Notes: generated by a model not told the origin, from the sequence alone. DNA of 60,947 nt from Oscillospiraceae bacterium (GCA_009785865.1 WQVL01000005.1:1-60947), one strand, 5' to 3'; positions 28,447 through 38,130 are shown, counted from the stretch's first letter. Made by a program: numbers and translations.

Positions 28447-29634
28447 ATGAGGACAGGGATTGATCATATAAAAAAAGTAACAGATGAGATTAAAGAAAAG
28501 GGGTTATGGAAGAAAGAACGAATAATAAATACTCCACAATCATCAAGAGTAAATACAAATGAAAAAACAAATCTTCTAAATATGTGTGCAAATAACTATC
28601 TAGGACTTGCTAATAATAAGAGAGTTATAGAAGCTGCTAAAAAAAGTTATGACACATGTGGGTATGGATTATCATCAGTAAGATTTATATGTGGTACTCA
28701 ATCAGTACACAAACAACTTGAAGAAAAAATCAGTAAATTCTTAGGTACAGAAGATACAATTTTGTACTCATCATGTTTTGATGCTAATACAGGGCTATTT
28801 GAAACTATTTTAGGGCCAGAAGATGCAATAATAAGTGATGAACTTAACCATGCTAGTATTATTGACGGAGTACGTCTTTGTAAAGCACTAAGGCTTAGAT
28901 ATAAAAATAATGATATGGCTGATTTAGAAGAAAAGTTAAAAGAAGGTGTAGCTGCAAATGCAAGAATTAAGTTAATAGTTACAGATGGTGTGTTTTCAAT
29001 GGATGGTACTATAGTAAGCTTAAAAGAAATCTGCGATTTAGCAGATAAATACGATGCATTAGTAGTTGTAGATGATAGTCATGCAGTAGGAGTAATCGGA
29101 GATCATGGAAGAGGAACGCACTCTCATCACAATGTGATGGATAGAGTTGACTTGATTACAGGAACACTTGGTAAAGCTTTAGGTGGAGCAAGTGGGGGAT
29201 ATACAAGTGGAAAAAAAGAAATAATAGATTTATTAAGACAGCGTTCAAGACCGTATTTGTTTTCAAATACTCTTGCTCCAGCAGTAGCTAGTGCTTCTGT
29301 AGAAGTGTTAGATATGCTTATGGAATCAGATGAACACATAAAGAAACTTAGGGAAAATACTAAATACTTTAGAGAAGGTATTGAGAAGGCGGGACTTGAC
29401 ATTAAAAAAGGTGAACATCCGATAGTACCAATAATGTTAGGGGACGAAATTGTAGCAGCAAAAATGGGTGAAAAACTTCTGGAAAAAGGAGTATATGCTG
29501 TAGGTTTTTTCTATCCTGTTGTGCCTAAAGGAAAAGCAAGAATAAGAACACAAGTTTCAGCAGCACATAGTTTCGAAGATTTAGACTTCGCAATAAATGC
29601 TTTTGTTGAAGCTAAAAAAGAGCTAGGAATTTAA
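28447..29634 (+). CDS. kbl: Glycine C-acetyltransferase (2-amino-3-ketobutyrate CoA ligase)
   Basis: 395 residues, PLP enzyme of the alpha-oxoamine synthase family. It splits 2-amino-3-oxobutyrate with CoA to glycine and acetyl-CoA, completing threonine degradation started by tdh. Motifs: [38 protein letters not shown] and the PLP-lysine region [15 protein letters not shown]. The acetyl-CoA formed could feed pta-ackA further along. AAGGAGG precedes ATG 28447. No in-frame CGG. Confidence 0.96.
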   Translation: MRTGIDHIKKVTDEIKEKGLWKKERIINTPQSSRVNTNEKTNLLNMCANNYLGLANNKRVIEAAKKSYDTCGYGLSSVRFICGTQSVHKQLEEKISKFLGTEDTILYSSCFDANTGLFETILGPEDAIISDELNHASIIDGVRLCKALRLRYKNNDMADLEEKLKEGVAANARIKLIVTDGVFSMDGTIVSLKEICDLADKYDALVVVDDSHAVGVIGDHGRGTHSHHNVMDRVDLITGTLGKALGGASGGYTSGKKEIIDLLRQRSRPYLFSNTLAPAVASASVEVLDMLMESDEHIKKLRENTKYFREGIEKAGLDIKKGEHPIVPIMLGDEIVAAKMGEKLLEKGVYAVGFFYPVVPKGKARIRTQVSAAHSFEDLDFAINAFVEAKKELGI

Positions 29635-29676
29635 ATAGTTTCTTAAGTGAAAGTAAAAATAAAGAAGAACTTATAC

Positions 29677-29726
29677 AAGAACTCTTGCATACAGAATCTT
29701 GAAAATCCTGCAGGAGTTCTTTTTTG
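29677..29726 (+). terminator. Terminator of tdh-kbl
   Basis: AAGAACTC pairs with GAGTTCTT with a further inner TGCA/TGCA contact, followed by TTTTTTG. Confidence 0.78.
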
Positions 29727-29760
29727 TTGCTATGAGACTGTGAAGTTAGAGGGAGTGAAA

Positions 29761-29825
29761 TTGAAATTTTATGTAAAACATGGTATAATTAGGCGTATTA
29801 AATAATTTGGAGGTGAAAACCAAAT
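29761..29825 (+). promoter_or_regulatory. Promoter and leader of the 29904 gene
   Basis: TTGAAA (29761-29766), 17 nt starting TTTTATGTAAAA, TATAAT (29784-29789) preceded by ATGG. Hairpin ATTTGG/CCAAAT (29805-29825) is followed within 5 nt by TTTTTTT, so it could be an attenuator. A small reading frame starting GTG 29814 (17 codons, TAG at 29865) overlaps it. Confidence 0.65.
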
Positions 29826-29903
29826 CATTGTTTTTTTGTGTAAGGGCAGTATTGCCGTGCTATAAATAGCAACAACATTCTAAGAATTTAGGAGGAATTA
29901 ACA

Positions 29904-30773
29904 ATGAAAGCAAGAACAAAAGTAGTAGCAACAGTAATGTTCGCAGCATTTCTTTTTGTAGTGGCAGTAATTGCTGTAGCAACAAATGGATCCAATCGCC
30001 GGAATGAGCCTGAATTAGAAGAAATGGTGGACTTCGGAGAAGATGAAAGCTTCGTAGCATTTGCGTTAAGATTTGAAACTCTTAGCGAAGAAGGCGTTAC
30101 AAGAACAACGGGAAGTGCTTTTGAAGTAAAAGATCCTGTGGCAAATGAAAGGCGCGAGATGGACTTTCCTTTAGGCTTATCAGATGTATGGCTAATTATG
30201 CCTAGTGAGGCGAGAACTGTTGGTTACACTGTTGTGCAAACGCGCAGATCACTTCTATACGAGCCGTTTGGAGTTTTTCAAATTACTATCACGTTCAATT
30301 CTTATAATGAGATTGTGGGCATGTATACTAATCATCCAAATGTCGAAGTGGATTCGGGAACGGTAACAATTTTTGAAACAAGGCGGAGAATGCTTGAAGA
30401 AGGGCAGATAGCGGAATTTGCAGTAGAATTTTTTACTGTAGATGCAATGAATTATGAATTAAACACAGGTTCACGCTTTATATTCCTTTGTGAGGAAACA
30501 GAAGGGTACGTTCGTTTTGAAATTGACGAATATGTCCGGGCTAGACATGTTTTGCCTGTGGAAGAAGGATTGCTAAAAAGAGCATTTCTAATTCGGCAAG
30601 AAAAACCTTCCATAGAATATGCGTCTATGGAATATGACATCCTGCTTGAAGTAACTTTCAATGCAGATGGAACTGTTAGAGATGCAAGCATTCTGCAGCC
30701 AATAGATGTTGCAACCGTGTTCTTTACTAGGTACGGTATAACTGTTGCAGTACGAGAGTTTAGAGAAGAGTGA
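29904..30773 (+). CDS. Set B exported protein of unknown function
   Basis: 289 residues: one N-terminal membrane helix (about 8-27, VATVMFAAFLFVVAVIAVAT) and a beta-rich extracytoplasmic part. No family recognised. Four in-frame CGG codons at 30000, 30384, 30537 and 30594 are read as Arg. Skipping C at the first would reach TAG within six codons. Codon use (GCG, CGC, GTG) is unlike flanking set A genes. AGGAGG precedes ATG 29904. Confidence 0.82.
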   Translation: MKARTKVVATVMFAAFLFVVAVIAVATNGSNRRNEPELEEMVDFGEDESFVAFALRFETLSEEGVTRTTGSAFEVKDPVANERREMDFPLGLSDVWLIMPSEARTVGYTVVQTRRSLLYEPFGVFQITITFNSYNEIVGMYTNHPNVEVDSGTVTIFETRRRMLEEGQIAEFAVEFFTVDAMNYELNTGSRFIFLCEETEGYVRFEIDEYVRARHVLPVEEGLLKRAFLIRQEKPSIEYASMEYDILLEVTFNADGTVRDASILQPIDVATVFFTRYGITVAVREFREE

Positions 30774-30780
30774 AAGGTGA

Positions 30781-30806
30781 GCTGTCTGTCCAGTGGGACG
30801 GGCAGC
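30781..30806 (+). terminator. Terminator of the 29904 gene
   Basis: A GC-rich stem between GCTGTCTGTCC and GGACGGGCAGC, followed by TTGCTTACTTTTC. The T run is imperfect. Confidence 0.65.
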
Positions 30807-30907
30807 TTGCTTACTTTTCAATTAAAAGAACTTGTTAATAAATAAAGAATATATTATACTAAATATAAATTAGAGTTGAATTGAGAAAGAAGAGGGGAGA
30901 TATAAGG

Positions 30908-31567
30908 ATGGAACAAAATTCAAACGTAAAAGGATGGAGTATAGCGTCAATGGTACTAGGTATATGCGGAGTAGTATTGTGCTGTGTACCAATCTTACCT
31001 ATTATATCAGGGACATTAGCAATTACATTTGCGGCAATAGGAATAAAGAGAGAAGGAAGCGGAATGGCAGTGGCAGGATTAGTAACAGGGATAATCTCAA
31101 TAATAATTGCAACTGTTATACTAGTGGGAATCATATTTACACCAGATTATTATACTTATACTGAAGTTAATGAATTTGAAGCTGATGTTGTTTATGTTGA
31201 AGAATATAGGAACCCTATTGTAGGAAACTGGCTTGCGGAGAATCCTGATATGGGATATTTGGAATTTACAGAGAATGAATTTAGATGGTTTCGTTCACAA
31301 GACGATTTAACGGATTATTATTTCTTTGGCAGATATACTTATGGAGCTGGAGCTTTAAGGCATAGTGGACATGATTATGGAACACCAGGAAGAGAATTGT
31401 TCACTTTAAACATGACATATTTAGAAGAAAAAATGAGTGGAACTGTTAATGAAGTAGAAAGTCTAGGAATATTTATTATTGAAAGATTGGATTCTGTAGA
31501 TTCATTATGGGTTGTAAACCAAAGAGAATGGACTACCCAACGTTTTAGGATAGATAGAGTAATCTAA
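30908..31567 (+). CDS. DUF4190 membrane protein
   Basis: 219 residues. The N-terminal half is a DUF4190-type double hairpin (SIASMVLGICGVVLCCVPIL, IGIKREGSGMAVAGLVTGII) with two to three membrane segments. The rest is an extracytoplasmic beta domain (GNWLAENPDMGYLEFTENEF) resembling small lipocalin-like modules. Function unknown. Start ATG 30908 follows GGGGAGA. No in-frame CGG. Confidence 0.85.
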   Translation: MEQNSNVKGWSIASMVLGICGVVLCCVPILPIISGTLAITFAAIGIKREGSGMAVAGLVTGIISIIIATVILVGIIFTPDYYTYTEVNEFEADVVYVEEYRNPIVGNWLAENPDMGYLEFTENEFRWFRSQDDLTDYYFFGRYTYGAGALRHSGHDYGTPGRELFTLNMTYLEEKMSGTVNEVESLGIFIIERLDSVDSLWVVNQREWTTQRFRIDRVI

Positions 31568-31592
31568 AATGACAAAGATAAAGGGATAGAAA

Positions 31593-31626
31593 GTAAAAAT
31601 GCTTTCCGATTGGAAAGCATTTTTAC
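31593..31626 (+). terminator. Terminator of the DUF4190 gene
   Basis: GTAAAAATGCTTTCC pairs with GGAAAGCATTTTTAC around a 4-nt loop. Confidence 0.88.
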
Positions 31627-31686
31627 TTAAATATAGTTGCCAAACTATTATTTTAATACTATAATTGATATCGGTAATTAACATAT

Positions 31687-31771
31687 GCGAGTATGCTGGA
31701 ATTGGCAGACAGGCACGTTTGAGGGGCGTGTGTCTTATGACGTATGGGTTCAAGTCCCATTACTCGCACCA
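31687..31771 (+). tRNA. tRNA-Leu (anticodon GAG)
   Basis: 85 nt including encoded CCA. Acceptor GCGAGTA pairs with TACTCGC, the anticodon loop is TTGAGGG, and it has the long variable arm of class II tRNAs. It reads CTC/CTT Leu codons. The 31568-31981 interval otherwise holds only terminators. Confidence 0.95.
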
Positions 31772-31875
31772 AAAGCTAATGAAGTGGCTTCCGAAAGTTG
31801 TAGAGAAGTTGTATACTAAATACAATTTTAACTCTGATTGAAGGGAGTCGTTTTTTGTATAAAAAACAACAAAAT

Positions 31876-31918
31876 ACAAAAAAATACTGACATCGAAGAT
31901 ATTTCTTTGTCAGTATTG
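31876..31918 (-). terminator. Terminator of the 31982 gene (repeat family with 35975)
   Basis: AATACTGACA and TGTCAGTATT arms; on the minus strand a run of seven T follows. Nearly the same sequence ends the phosphatidyltransferase gene at 36034. Confidence 0.82.
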
Positions 31919-31981
31919 CAAACTATTTCTATGATACGAAAAACGATAAGTCGACTGCAAAAGGTTGGTTTTTGTTTGCTA

Positions 31982-32650
31982 TTAACAACTCATGTTTACC
32001 CAAATTCTTCTAGTGTTCAAATCGAAAACAACATCTTCATTCCAATCACCAAATCTATAACCTGGTTGTTCTGCGTCCAAATTACGATAACGCAAATGAT
32101 TTTGATAGAGGACATCCATTGTAATTGGGGTTTCTCGCATTTCGTCCCAATGTTCCCAATCCGTTGAACTTCTATATGCAATTAAATCAAACACTAAATC
32201 GTTAGAGCTAAACTTTAATGTTACCTCTTGAAGTTCATTAAAAGATGGCAACACACCATCAATGCTTGATACATATTCTAACATTACGCCATTCATGATG
32301 TAGGTGTTATTTTGCGTGTCATGAGTGAATGAGCGAACACGCATCAAGGACGTATTAGAAAAACTGCAATCTTCAATGTGGAGCGAAGATGTTTCTATAT
32401 CCCATCGAACAGAAGGTCCCGCGATTGTTGAACTGAATGATTGGAAATGTGTCGCTCCATCTATCTTAATGGAGTCAACTTTAGTATTATATGCGGAAAA
32501 AGTATGACGTTCTCCATTTATGTAGACGTAAAATTGTGAGGGTTCTAACTCTTGCACGCGATCTTGTGTAAGGGTGCAAAGAATATAAATGGCTCCCAAT
32601 ACTGCAACAACTAGAAGTACTAAAATTATGATAACTATGTTTTTGAACAT
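31982..32650 (-). CDS. Anchored extracytoplasmic protein, 222 aa
   Basis: Membrane anchor at residues about 3-22 (NIVIIILVLLVVAVLGAIYI), then a beta-rich outer domain with several WDIETSSLHIEDCSF-like strands. No family recognised. The anchor is closely similar in DNA and protein to that of the 35904 gene, suggesting a shared origin of the N-terminus. Start ATG 32650 has AAAGGAG 7 nt upstream. No in-frame CGG. Confidence 0.78.
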   Translation of the reverse strand: MFKNIVIIILVLLVVAVLGAIYILCTLTQDRVQELEPSQFYVYINGERHTFSAYNTKVDSIKIDGATHFQSFSSTIAGPSVRWDIETSSLHIEDCSFSNTSLMRVRSFTHDTQNNTYIMNGVMLEYVSSIDGVLPSFNELQEVTLKFSSNDLVFDLIAYRSSTDWEHWDEMRETPITMDVLYQNHLRYRNLDAEQPGYRFGDWNEDVVFDLNTRRIWVNMSC

Positions 32651-32717
32651 TAAAAACTCCTTTCTTAATTTATATGGTGTTTTTTCGGATATTACATCCG
32701 CTATCGCACCAAATTTA

Positions 32718-33485
32718 TTATTGATTTGCATTTTGGCGATGCTTCATGCTTTCACGCATAAATATATAGGCACTATCAAAATTTTCTTCTATACTTTTAT
32801 CATCTCTTCCTCCAAAATTAGCACGGAAATAATTAAGGTGATTATAAACTAAATTCACATTATCAGTAATGCTATTGCCTTCCCAGTCCCAACGTCTGTT
32901 TCTTTGGTTATCTAGTTGACCAATAGCAGAATATATTAAAAAGGTTTTATAATAATCATTATATAAATTAGTGCTGCTTGAAAGGTGAACACATAACCTA
33001 ATTACATTGTCATTAGGTGTAAAATATTCAACAATATCTAATAGTATGTCTCTATACTCAGAATTAAAAGTATCCCAAGAATTATAATTTAAGACTATTT
33101 CCAAAACAAAAACAGAGTTTCCGGAAGAATTCGTCCCATCTTCATAAAATAAGTACAAGCTATTTTGAAGCCTGTTGTTAATATAAGGATTATCATTGAA
33201 AGTGAATACTTTTTCGGAAATATTATTATTTTCTATATCAAGTGTAGCTAAAACAAAATTATCATCAGCTCTAGCTATTGAAAACCATGATACAATTCGT
33301 GTAATTCCAGTATCAACTCTATGACTCCCAGTATAATAAATTGTTACATTGTTGTAATTTCTCCTTAAGTGGTTTCTAAGTTGACGAGTTCTTCTTCTTT
33401 CACTCAAATTAGTTTCGCAACCTGTAAGCAATATAACTATTAGCATCACAAAAAGCATAGCACCTAGAACTTTAATTTTTTTCAT
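32718..33485 (-). CDS. Lipoprotein of unknown function, 255 aa
   Basis: Lipobox at residues about 19-23 (LLTGCETN) after a basic, hydrophobic signal peptide. The mature part begins with an Arg-rich helix (ERRRTRQLRNHLRRNY) and continues as a globular domain with aromatic residues. No family recognised. No in-frame CGG. It lies 67 nt upstream of the 31982 gene on the same strand and may be co-transcribed with it. Confidence 0.8.
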   Translation of the reverse strand: MKKIKVLGAMLFVMLIVILLTGCETNLSERRRTRQLRNHLRRNYNNVTIYYTGSHRVDTGITRIVSWFSIARADDNFVLATLDIENNNISEKVFTFNDNPYINNRLQNSLYLFYEDGTNSSGNSVFVLEIVLNYNSWDTFNSEYRDILLDIVEYFTPNDNVIRLCVHLSSSTNLYNDYYKTFLIYSAIGQLDNQRNRRWDWEGNSITDNVNLVYNHLNYFRANFGGRDDKSIEENFDSAYIFMRESMKHRQNANQ

Positions 33486-33515
33486 ATAGACGACTCCATT
33501 ATATTCTTATATATA

Positions 33516-33911
33516 TTAACTATCTGTTTGCACTTTTCTTTTATAATCTAATATTCTTTGTCTTCTCATCTCATTAGATTTTTTAAGAGTTGCAATTTGT
33601 TTATCAAACAATGCACATAAAGAATTAGTTTGCTCTATTGTTAAGTCTTCTTCTTGTATTTCTCCTGCACGATATTGTTTTTGTAGTTTTAACAACTTTG
33701 TTTCCTCATCTTCAATATTCTTAATATTTTCCATAAAAACATTTTTTGTATTTTCTGATTCTTTTATAACATTTGATGTATTGCTAGAATTCACAATATG
33801 AGTAGAATCGTTATTTCTTTTAAATAAGTCTTTGAAAAAAACTTTTATTTTATAAAACATACTGTTTTCATTAATTGATACTAACGTTTTTTCTTTTGTA
33901 TCTTCTTTCAT
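33516..33911 (-). CDS. Hypothetical coiled-coil protein, 131 aa
   Basis: Charged and helical. Residues about 65-125 (EDEETKLLKLQKQYRAGEIQ and on) are predicted coiled coil. There is no signal peptide. Function unknown. It directly precedes the lipoprotein gene (30-nt gap) on the minus strand. GGAGAGT precedes ATG 33911. Confidence 0.72.
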   Translation of the reverse strand: MKEDTKEKTLVSINENSMFYKIKVFFKDLFKRNNDSTHIVNSSNTSNVIKESENTKNVFMENIKNIEDEETKLLKLQKQYRAGEIQEEDLTIEQTNSLCALFDKQIATLKKSNEMRRQRILDYKRKVQTDS

Positions 33912-34178
33912 GTATACTCTCCTTATACTTAATTATAAACGATAATATTACTACCGTAACAAATTACAATAGTTAGTATTCGAAAATAATATTAACTACT
34001 TTTATCTATAATATTATAGCATGTATAGAGCACAACTTTTCATTACTTTTTCATTACTTTTTTGTTACGCCAATGATACCTATGGTCAAAGCAATAATAT
34101 ACGTATATAATATAAATTAATTATCTACACTCGCACCAATCTATCAAGTTTTATTATTACTTGCACAGGGGGGAACAA

Positions 34179-35255
34179 ATGAGAACATTAAAAGGATTTA
34201 TATTTTTAGGATTATCAACATATTTTGGATCGTGGATTATTGTGTTAGCTATGGGCTTTTTTATGAGCATTAGAACTTTTTCGAACCTTTTTAGTTTAAC
34301 GCCAATTGTAGCTTTGTTAATGCTTGTATTAGTTGCCTTCTTTGCCAAAGAATCTAAAAAATATTTGGAAGATGAATTAGTAAAGTGGAGCAAAGAGAAG
34401 AGCAATGTAAGGAATATAATTAAAAAATTATTGATACCTCTAACAGTTGTAATAGCAGTAATTTTATTTTTCTTTTCTTTTTTTTCTATGCAGCATCATT
34501 TGCTTTTTCATCCTTATCACGATGCAAGGTTGCATGAAAAGATATATAATAACTCTAGATTTGAAGAGATAAGGATTAATAATGGAGAAAATGAGTATTT
34601 ATATGGATGGTTCAAACATAATGAACATAGAGATGAACCCGCACCAGTAGTGATATTTTTTGGTGGTAATGCTCAAAGTGCATCATCAACAATGTGGCAT
34701 TTTGAGGCATTTATTTATCAATATTTTAAAGAGTACAATTTTATTATGGTGGACTATCCAGGTTATGGGTTAAGTGCAGGAAGACCAAGTGATAGAGCGA
34801 TGTTTGAAGCTGCGATTACAATATATGATTATGTCGTAAATATGCCGAACGTGGATGAAAACAATATTGTATTGATGGGGAATAGTATAGGAAGTGGAGT
34901 TGCTATTCACTTAGCATCAAGAAGAGATGTGACTGGTTTAATTTTGATTGCGCCGTATGACAGAGGAATAAATCTATATAATAGTGTTTTGAATATATTT
35001 CATGGACCTTTGACAGGTCTTGTAAGATACAGGTTTGATGTTGCTAATTGCGCGAAAAGTGTAGATGCAAGTCCTTTAATAATTGCCTCATACGATGATG
35101 AAATAATAAATTATCAATTGTCAAAAAACCTTGTAGAGTACTTTGATGATGTATACAAATTAGTTATGCTTAATAATGTGGGACACAATTTCATGTTGAC
35201 AAATAGAGACACTTTGGAAGCGATTCAAAGCTATTTAGACCATCTTTTGAATTAG
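34179..35255 (+). CDS. Membrane-anchored alpha/beta hydrolase
   Basis: 358 residues. Three N-terminal membrane segments are followed by an alpha/beta hydrolase domain: oxyanion region VVIFFGGNAQ, nucleophile elbow LMGNSIGSG, an Asp in ASYDDEI and a His in NVGHNFML, which together form a plausible catalytic triad. Similar proteins are annotated as BAAT or DUF1749-like hydrolases; substrate unknown. ATG 34179 follows GGGGGGAAC and is preferred to TTG 34161. No in-frame CGG. Confidence 0.85.
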   Translation: MRTLKGFIFLGLSTYFGSWIIVLAMGFFMSIRTFSNLFSLTPIVALLMLVLVAFFAKESKKYLEDELVKWSKEKSNVRNIIKKLLIPLTVVIAVILFFFSFFSMQHHLLFHPYHDARLHEKIYNNSRFEEIRINNGENEYLYGWFKHNEHRDEPAPVVIFFGGNAQSASSTMWHFEAFIYQYFKEYNFIMVDYPGYGLSAGRPSDRAMFEAAITIYDYVVNMPNVDENNIVLMGNSIGSGVAIHLASRRDVTGLILIAPYDRGINLYNSVLNIFHGPLTGLVRYRFDVANCAKSVDASPLIIASYDDEIINYQLSKNLVEYFDDVYKLVMLNNVGHNFMLTNRDTLEAIQSYLDHLLN

Positions 35256-35301
35256 CTATATTAATGTAAATCAATAAATATTCTTAATTAAAATGATAAA
35301 A

Positions 35302-35333
35302 AAGGAAGTTAGCACTTTTGTGATAACTTCCTT
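35302..35333. terminator. Bidirectional terminator between convergent genes
   Basis: AAGGAAGTTA pairs with TAACTTCCTT. A-rich before and T/A-rich after, it can serve both the hydrolase gene and the minus-strand gene at 35361. Confidence 0.8.
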
Positions 35334-35360
35334 AAACAATAGTTATTAAAAATTTATGGT

Positions 35361-35904
35361 TTAATTAAAACCAGGGCTTTTGATGAAAACATCACCAGCT
35401 TCTATGAAGTAATACGGGCTACGATTGAAAGCAAAGTTGTCATTTAATGTTATTCTATCCCCATCATCATTAACTGTTAGTGTTAGTGTTTCAATTCTAC
35501 GATCGACTTCTGGTGATTCGCCACGTGATAATTCTGTTGAATTAAGTGTTAAAGTATTTCCTCTTAACGTGAAAGAACCTCTAAGTGTTCCGTCCGCTTG
35601 CGGCGTATGGTTGTAATTCGAAGGTGCCATTTTGAAGAAGACGAATGCTTGCGGCCTCACCGTTTCGTACTCTTCCTGCCTCTACAGCACTTTCTAATAT
35701 CCATGAACCTATGATATCGAGTGGATCTTCTTCTGTTTGTTGCGCACCATTCTCTGCCGTGTCCTCCTCATCTTGTTGAAGAATAGCATCCGGTTGATCT
35801 TCCTCATTGGTTGGGCAAAACAAATTTGTTTCTACAAATAGCAGAACACCCACCAAAGCCACAACTAAAAGTACTAAAACTATGATAACTATATTTTTAA
35901 TCAT
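35361..35904 (-). CDS. Anchored lipocalin-like protein (one CGGN shift)
   Basis: Reading through one shift gives 180 residues: membrane anchor (NIVIIVLVLLVVALVGVLLF), acidic linker, and a lipocalin-like or DUF-type domain from IIGSWILESAV. After the shift it continues ASGGTLRGSFTLRGNTLTLN, a typical strand pair of that fold. CGG at 35590-35592 precedes the glycine; zero frame stops after three more codons. Function unknown. The anchor matches the 31982 gene. Confidence 0.87.
35589..35592 (-). other. CGGA +1 recoding site in the lipocalin-like gene
   Basis: gga|CGG|aac becomes gga|(c)GGA|aca, giving AASGGTLRGSFTLRG. Confidence 0.86.
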
Positions 35905-35974
35905 TTGAAACTCCTTTCTTATTACCTATGAATTTAATATCTACCTTATTCTATCATAATGTGTTCACATATTA

Positions 35975-36015
35975 CAAAAAAATACTGACATTTGAGATAT
36001 TTCTTTGTCAGCATT
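35975..36015 (-). terminator. Terminator of the phosphatidyltransferase gene (repeat of 31876)
   Basis: AATACTGACA and TGTCAGCATT arms, with a T run on the minus strand. It differs from the 31876 copy at only a few positions. Confidence 0.8.
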
Positions 36016-36033
36016 TTAAATTGTTTTTTATTT

Positions 36034-36612
36034 CTATGTGTGAGATGCGTTTTCTTTTTTTACTTCCCATATTCCTCTTATATTTGTATTAGGTTTCTTT
36101 AACAACAGGTTTATTATTGCTTCTTCAATTGCTACTAAAAGTTGCCATATAACAGCTACTACAATAAATATATTGATAAACAAGTGTCCTCCAATAATAG
36201 AATATATTATTAGACCAACAAGTAAGGCTAGTGAGCCTGCTTTACTTGACCATGTATGATTGAAACAAACTTGCCCATGCTTAATTAGTCCACTTATACT
36301 TGCTGATAGTGATCTAAGTACTAATATTCCTATGGCAGCAAACCATAGTTCATCCCATATATTCATTGCAGGCATCAACACAAAAATACCAACTACTATT
36401 AAAAGCAAATCACCAACAGAATCTAAATCTGCGCCTATTTTAGTTTTGCCATTAGGTATTCTTCTCGCTAAAGGTCCATCTATCAGATCAGTAAAACATG
36501 CTATGTACAGAATTATATAAGAAACAGGTCTTAATGGTGGGATAAATATAAGCACAATTGCTAACACTATTCGTAAACCAGAAAGCACATTTGGTATATA
36601 TCTTAATTTCAT
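36034..36612 (-). CDS. CDP-alcohol phosphatidyltransferase
   Basis: 192 residues, membrane enzyme of phospholipid synthesis that transfers a CDP-linked phosphatidyl group to an alcohol. The family motif DG-2-AR-8-G-3-D-3-D is seen in LIDGPLARRIPNGKTKIG followed by ADLDSVGD. About six membrane segments. Product type (PgsA-like or other) cannot be fixed. AGGAGTTAC precedes ATG 36612. No CGG in frame. Confidence 0.88.
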   Translation of the reverse strand: MKLRYIPNVLSGLRIVLAIVLIFIPPLRPVSYIILYIACFTDLIDGPLARRIPNGKTKIGADLDSVGDLLLIVVGIFVLMPAMNIWDELWFAAIGILVLRSLSASISGLIKHGQVCFNHTWSSKAGSLALLVGLIIYSIIGGHLFINIFIVVAVIWQLLVAIEEAIINLLLKKPNTNIRGIWEVKKENASHT

Positions 36613-36986
36613 AATTAGTAACTCCTCATTTTTGAATTATACTCCTTATGTCGAAAAATGTAAATGGTTATTATATCTTTAATCTCAAATAGACATTATC
36701 TTAAAAAATGTAATCATTATTTTTCAAATTTTATTAATGCAAATGAGAAAGTGAAGAGGTTTTATGGAGGTAAAATTACGTAGTTTTGCAAGAGGCAGTA
36801 AGAGTGTTCGTTTTTGACAATTTTATGTAAATATGGTATAATATATACATTACTAAATTCGGCGGTAGCCTTTATATATGTAAGCTCTATATTTGTTTTA
36901 CCCAACTAGTGTTAACCTGGCCTATGGTCAGTCAAAAAACTCAAATAGCAGCTCAAACTTGAGCAAACAAAAAAGGAGAGAAAGAA
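36613..36986 (+). promoter_or_regulatory. Intergenic region with the promoter of the VWA gene
   Basis: TTGACA (36814-36819), 17 nt containing TTTTATGTAAATATGG, then TATAAT (36837-36842). The leader of about 140 nt has no strong terminator. Nothing else is recognisable in 36613-36810. Confidence 0.72.
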
Positions 36987-37895
36987 ATGAAAAAAAGTGC
37001 ACTTACAACGTTAGTGGTAATGGTAATCCTAGTCCTAGTCTGTCTAGGCGGAGTTACAGCATATGCTGCTGAACCAGATGTGGAAGAACTTCCGTATCTA
37101 ATTGCTGATGGGACTACGTATTACGAAACAGCGAGTGGTTTCGGATCTGGGCGGCGAGCGATTGTTAATGGAATGAATCCATATACTTCTGATCCGGCCT
37201 ATGTGGCTATCAATGGATTCGCATTTTTATGTAAAAATGGCAATTTGTTATTACATGATTATGACGAATCTGTAATCAGTATCTATGTTCCGCCAGCACC
37301 AGAAGAGGCCGTTAGACTGTTCTTACACTTCAGAGGCCAGACCTTCCGAAATGGATGGGTAGATTCTTTGTATGTTACTCCCAGAGTGACTGAAGTGGAA
37401 GAACCCGAAGAACCCGAAGTGGAAGAACCTGTGGTGATTGAAGAAGAAGCCACTGTGGAAGACTTTGCTTTTATAACAAAAGAGGCAGAGGAGCCAGCTT
37501 TGATGATCTTGGATATCTCACCGTCAATGAATCGCAACAATTTTGTCATGAATACGGTGGAGTTCTGGGACTCCATCGACTTTACAGACAGAACGATTTG
37601 GGTGTTTAACCACCAAATTCGTGAGATTCAACCAGAAGAAGTAGGCAGACAAAGGTTTAGCGGGAGAACGGATGTTCACGGTGTTTTGAATAGGGCCGTA
37701 GCAGACGAGACCCTTGAAACCATTATACTAATATCCGACATGGAAGATACTGTCGGTAATCGATTAGTAGAAAGTGATAGAAGCATAAGAGTGGTCATAT
37801 TTGTTCCATGGGCCAATTATGACACGAGATCTGTGGATCTGTTGCGCCAAAGGTGGCCGAATGCCACCATAGAAATATATATTTGGCAAAGATAG
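36987..37895 (+). CDS. Set B exported protein with von Willebrand factor A domain
   Basis: 302 residues. Signal peptide (TTLVVMVILVLVCLGGVTAYAA), an N-terminal beta domain, a Glu/Pro-rich linker of EPEEPEVEEP type, then a VWA domain with MIDAS residues: DISPSMN (D-x-S-x-S), a Thr in SGRTDVHG and an Asp in ISDMED. It probably binds a metal-dependent ligand at the cell surface. CGG at 37152 (GSGRRAI) is read as Arg. AAGGAG precedes ATG 36987. Higher G+C than its neighbours. Confidence 0.87.
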   Translation: MKKSALTTLVVMVILVLVCLGGVTAYAAEPDVEELPYLIADGTTYYETASGFGSGRRAIVNGMNPYTSDPAYVAINGFAFLCKNGNLLLHDYDESVISIYVPPAPEEAVRLFLHFRGQTFRNGWVDSLYVTPRVTEVEEPEEPEVEEPVVIEEEATVEDFAFITKEAEEPALMILDISPSMNRNNFVMNTVEFWDSIDFTDRTIWVFNHQIREIQPEEVGRQRFSGRTDVHGVLNRAVADETLETIILISDMEDTVGNRLVESDRSIRVVIFVPWANYDTRSVDLLRQRWPNATIEIYIWQR

Positions 37896-37952
37896 GACAA
37901 AGATAGCAAGTAAAAAATGCACTGAAGTAGTAAGTACCAAGTTAAATGATTT

Positions 37953-37974
37953 AGCGGCCATATGGCTGCTTTTT
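37953..37974 (+). terminator. Terminator of the VWA gene
   Basis: AGCGGCCA and TGGCTGCT arms followed by TTTTC. Confidence 0.7.
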
Positions 37975-38130
37975 CATTTGACAGGGTAATGTGTATAAGT
38001 AATAAAGTCTGATTTTTATAGTATTGGAGTATCATTTGCAGGTCAAAAAAAAGCCTATAATCTATTGACTTTTTCAGTTTTGATTATATAATTATCATAT
38101 TCTAAGTTAAGAAAATATAGGAGGAAATAG

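Noticed and set aside
31838-32167. Open frame on the plus strand
   Set aside because: It runs antisense over the 31982 gene and through a terminator, with no ribosome site.
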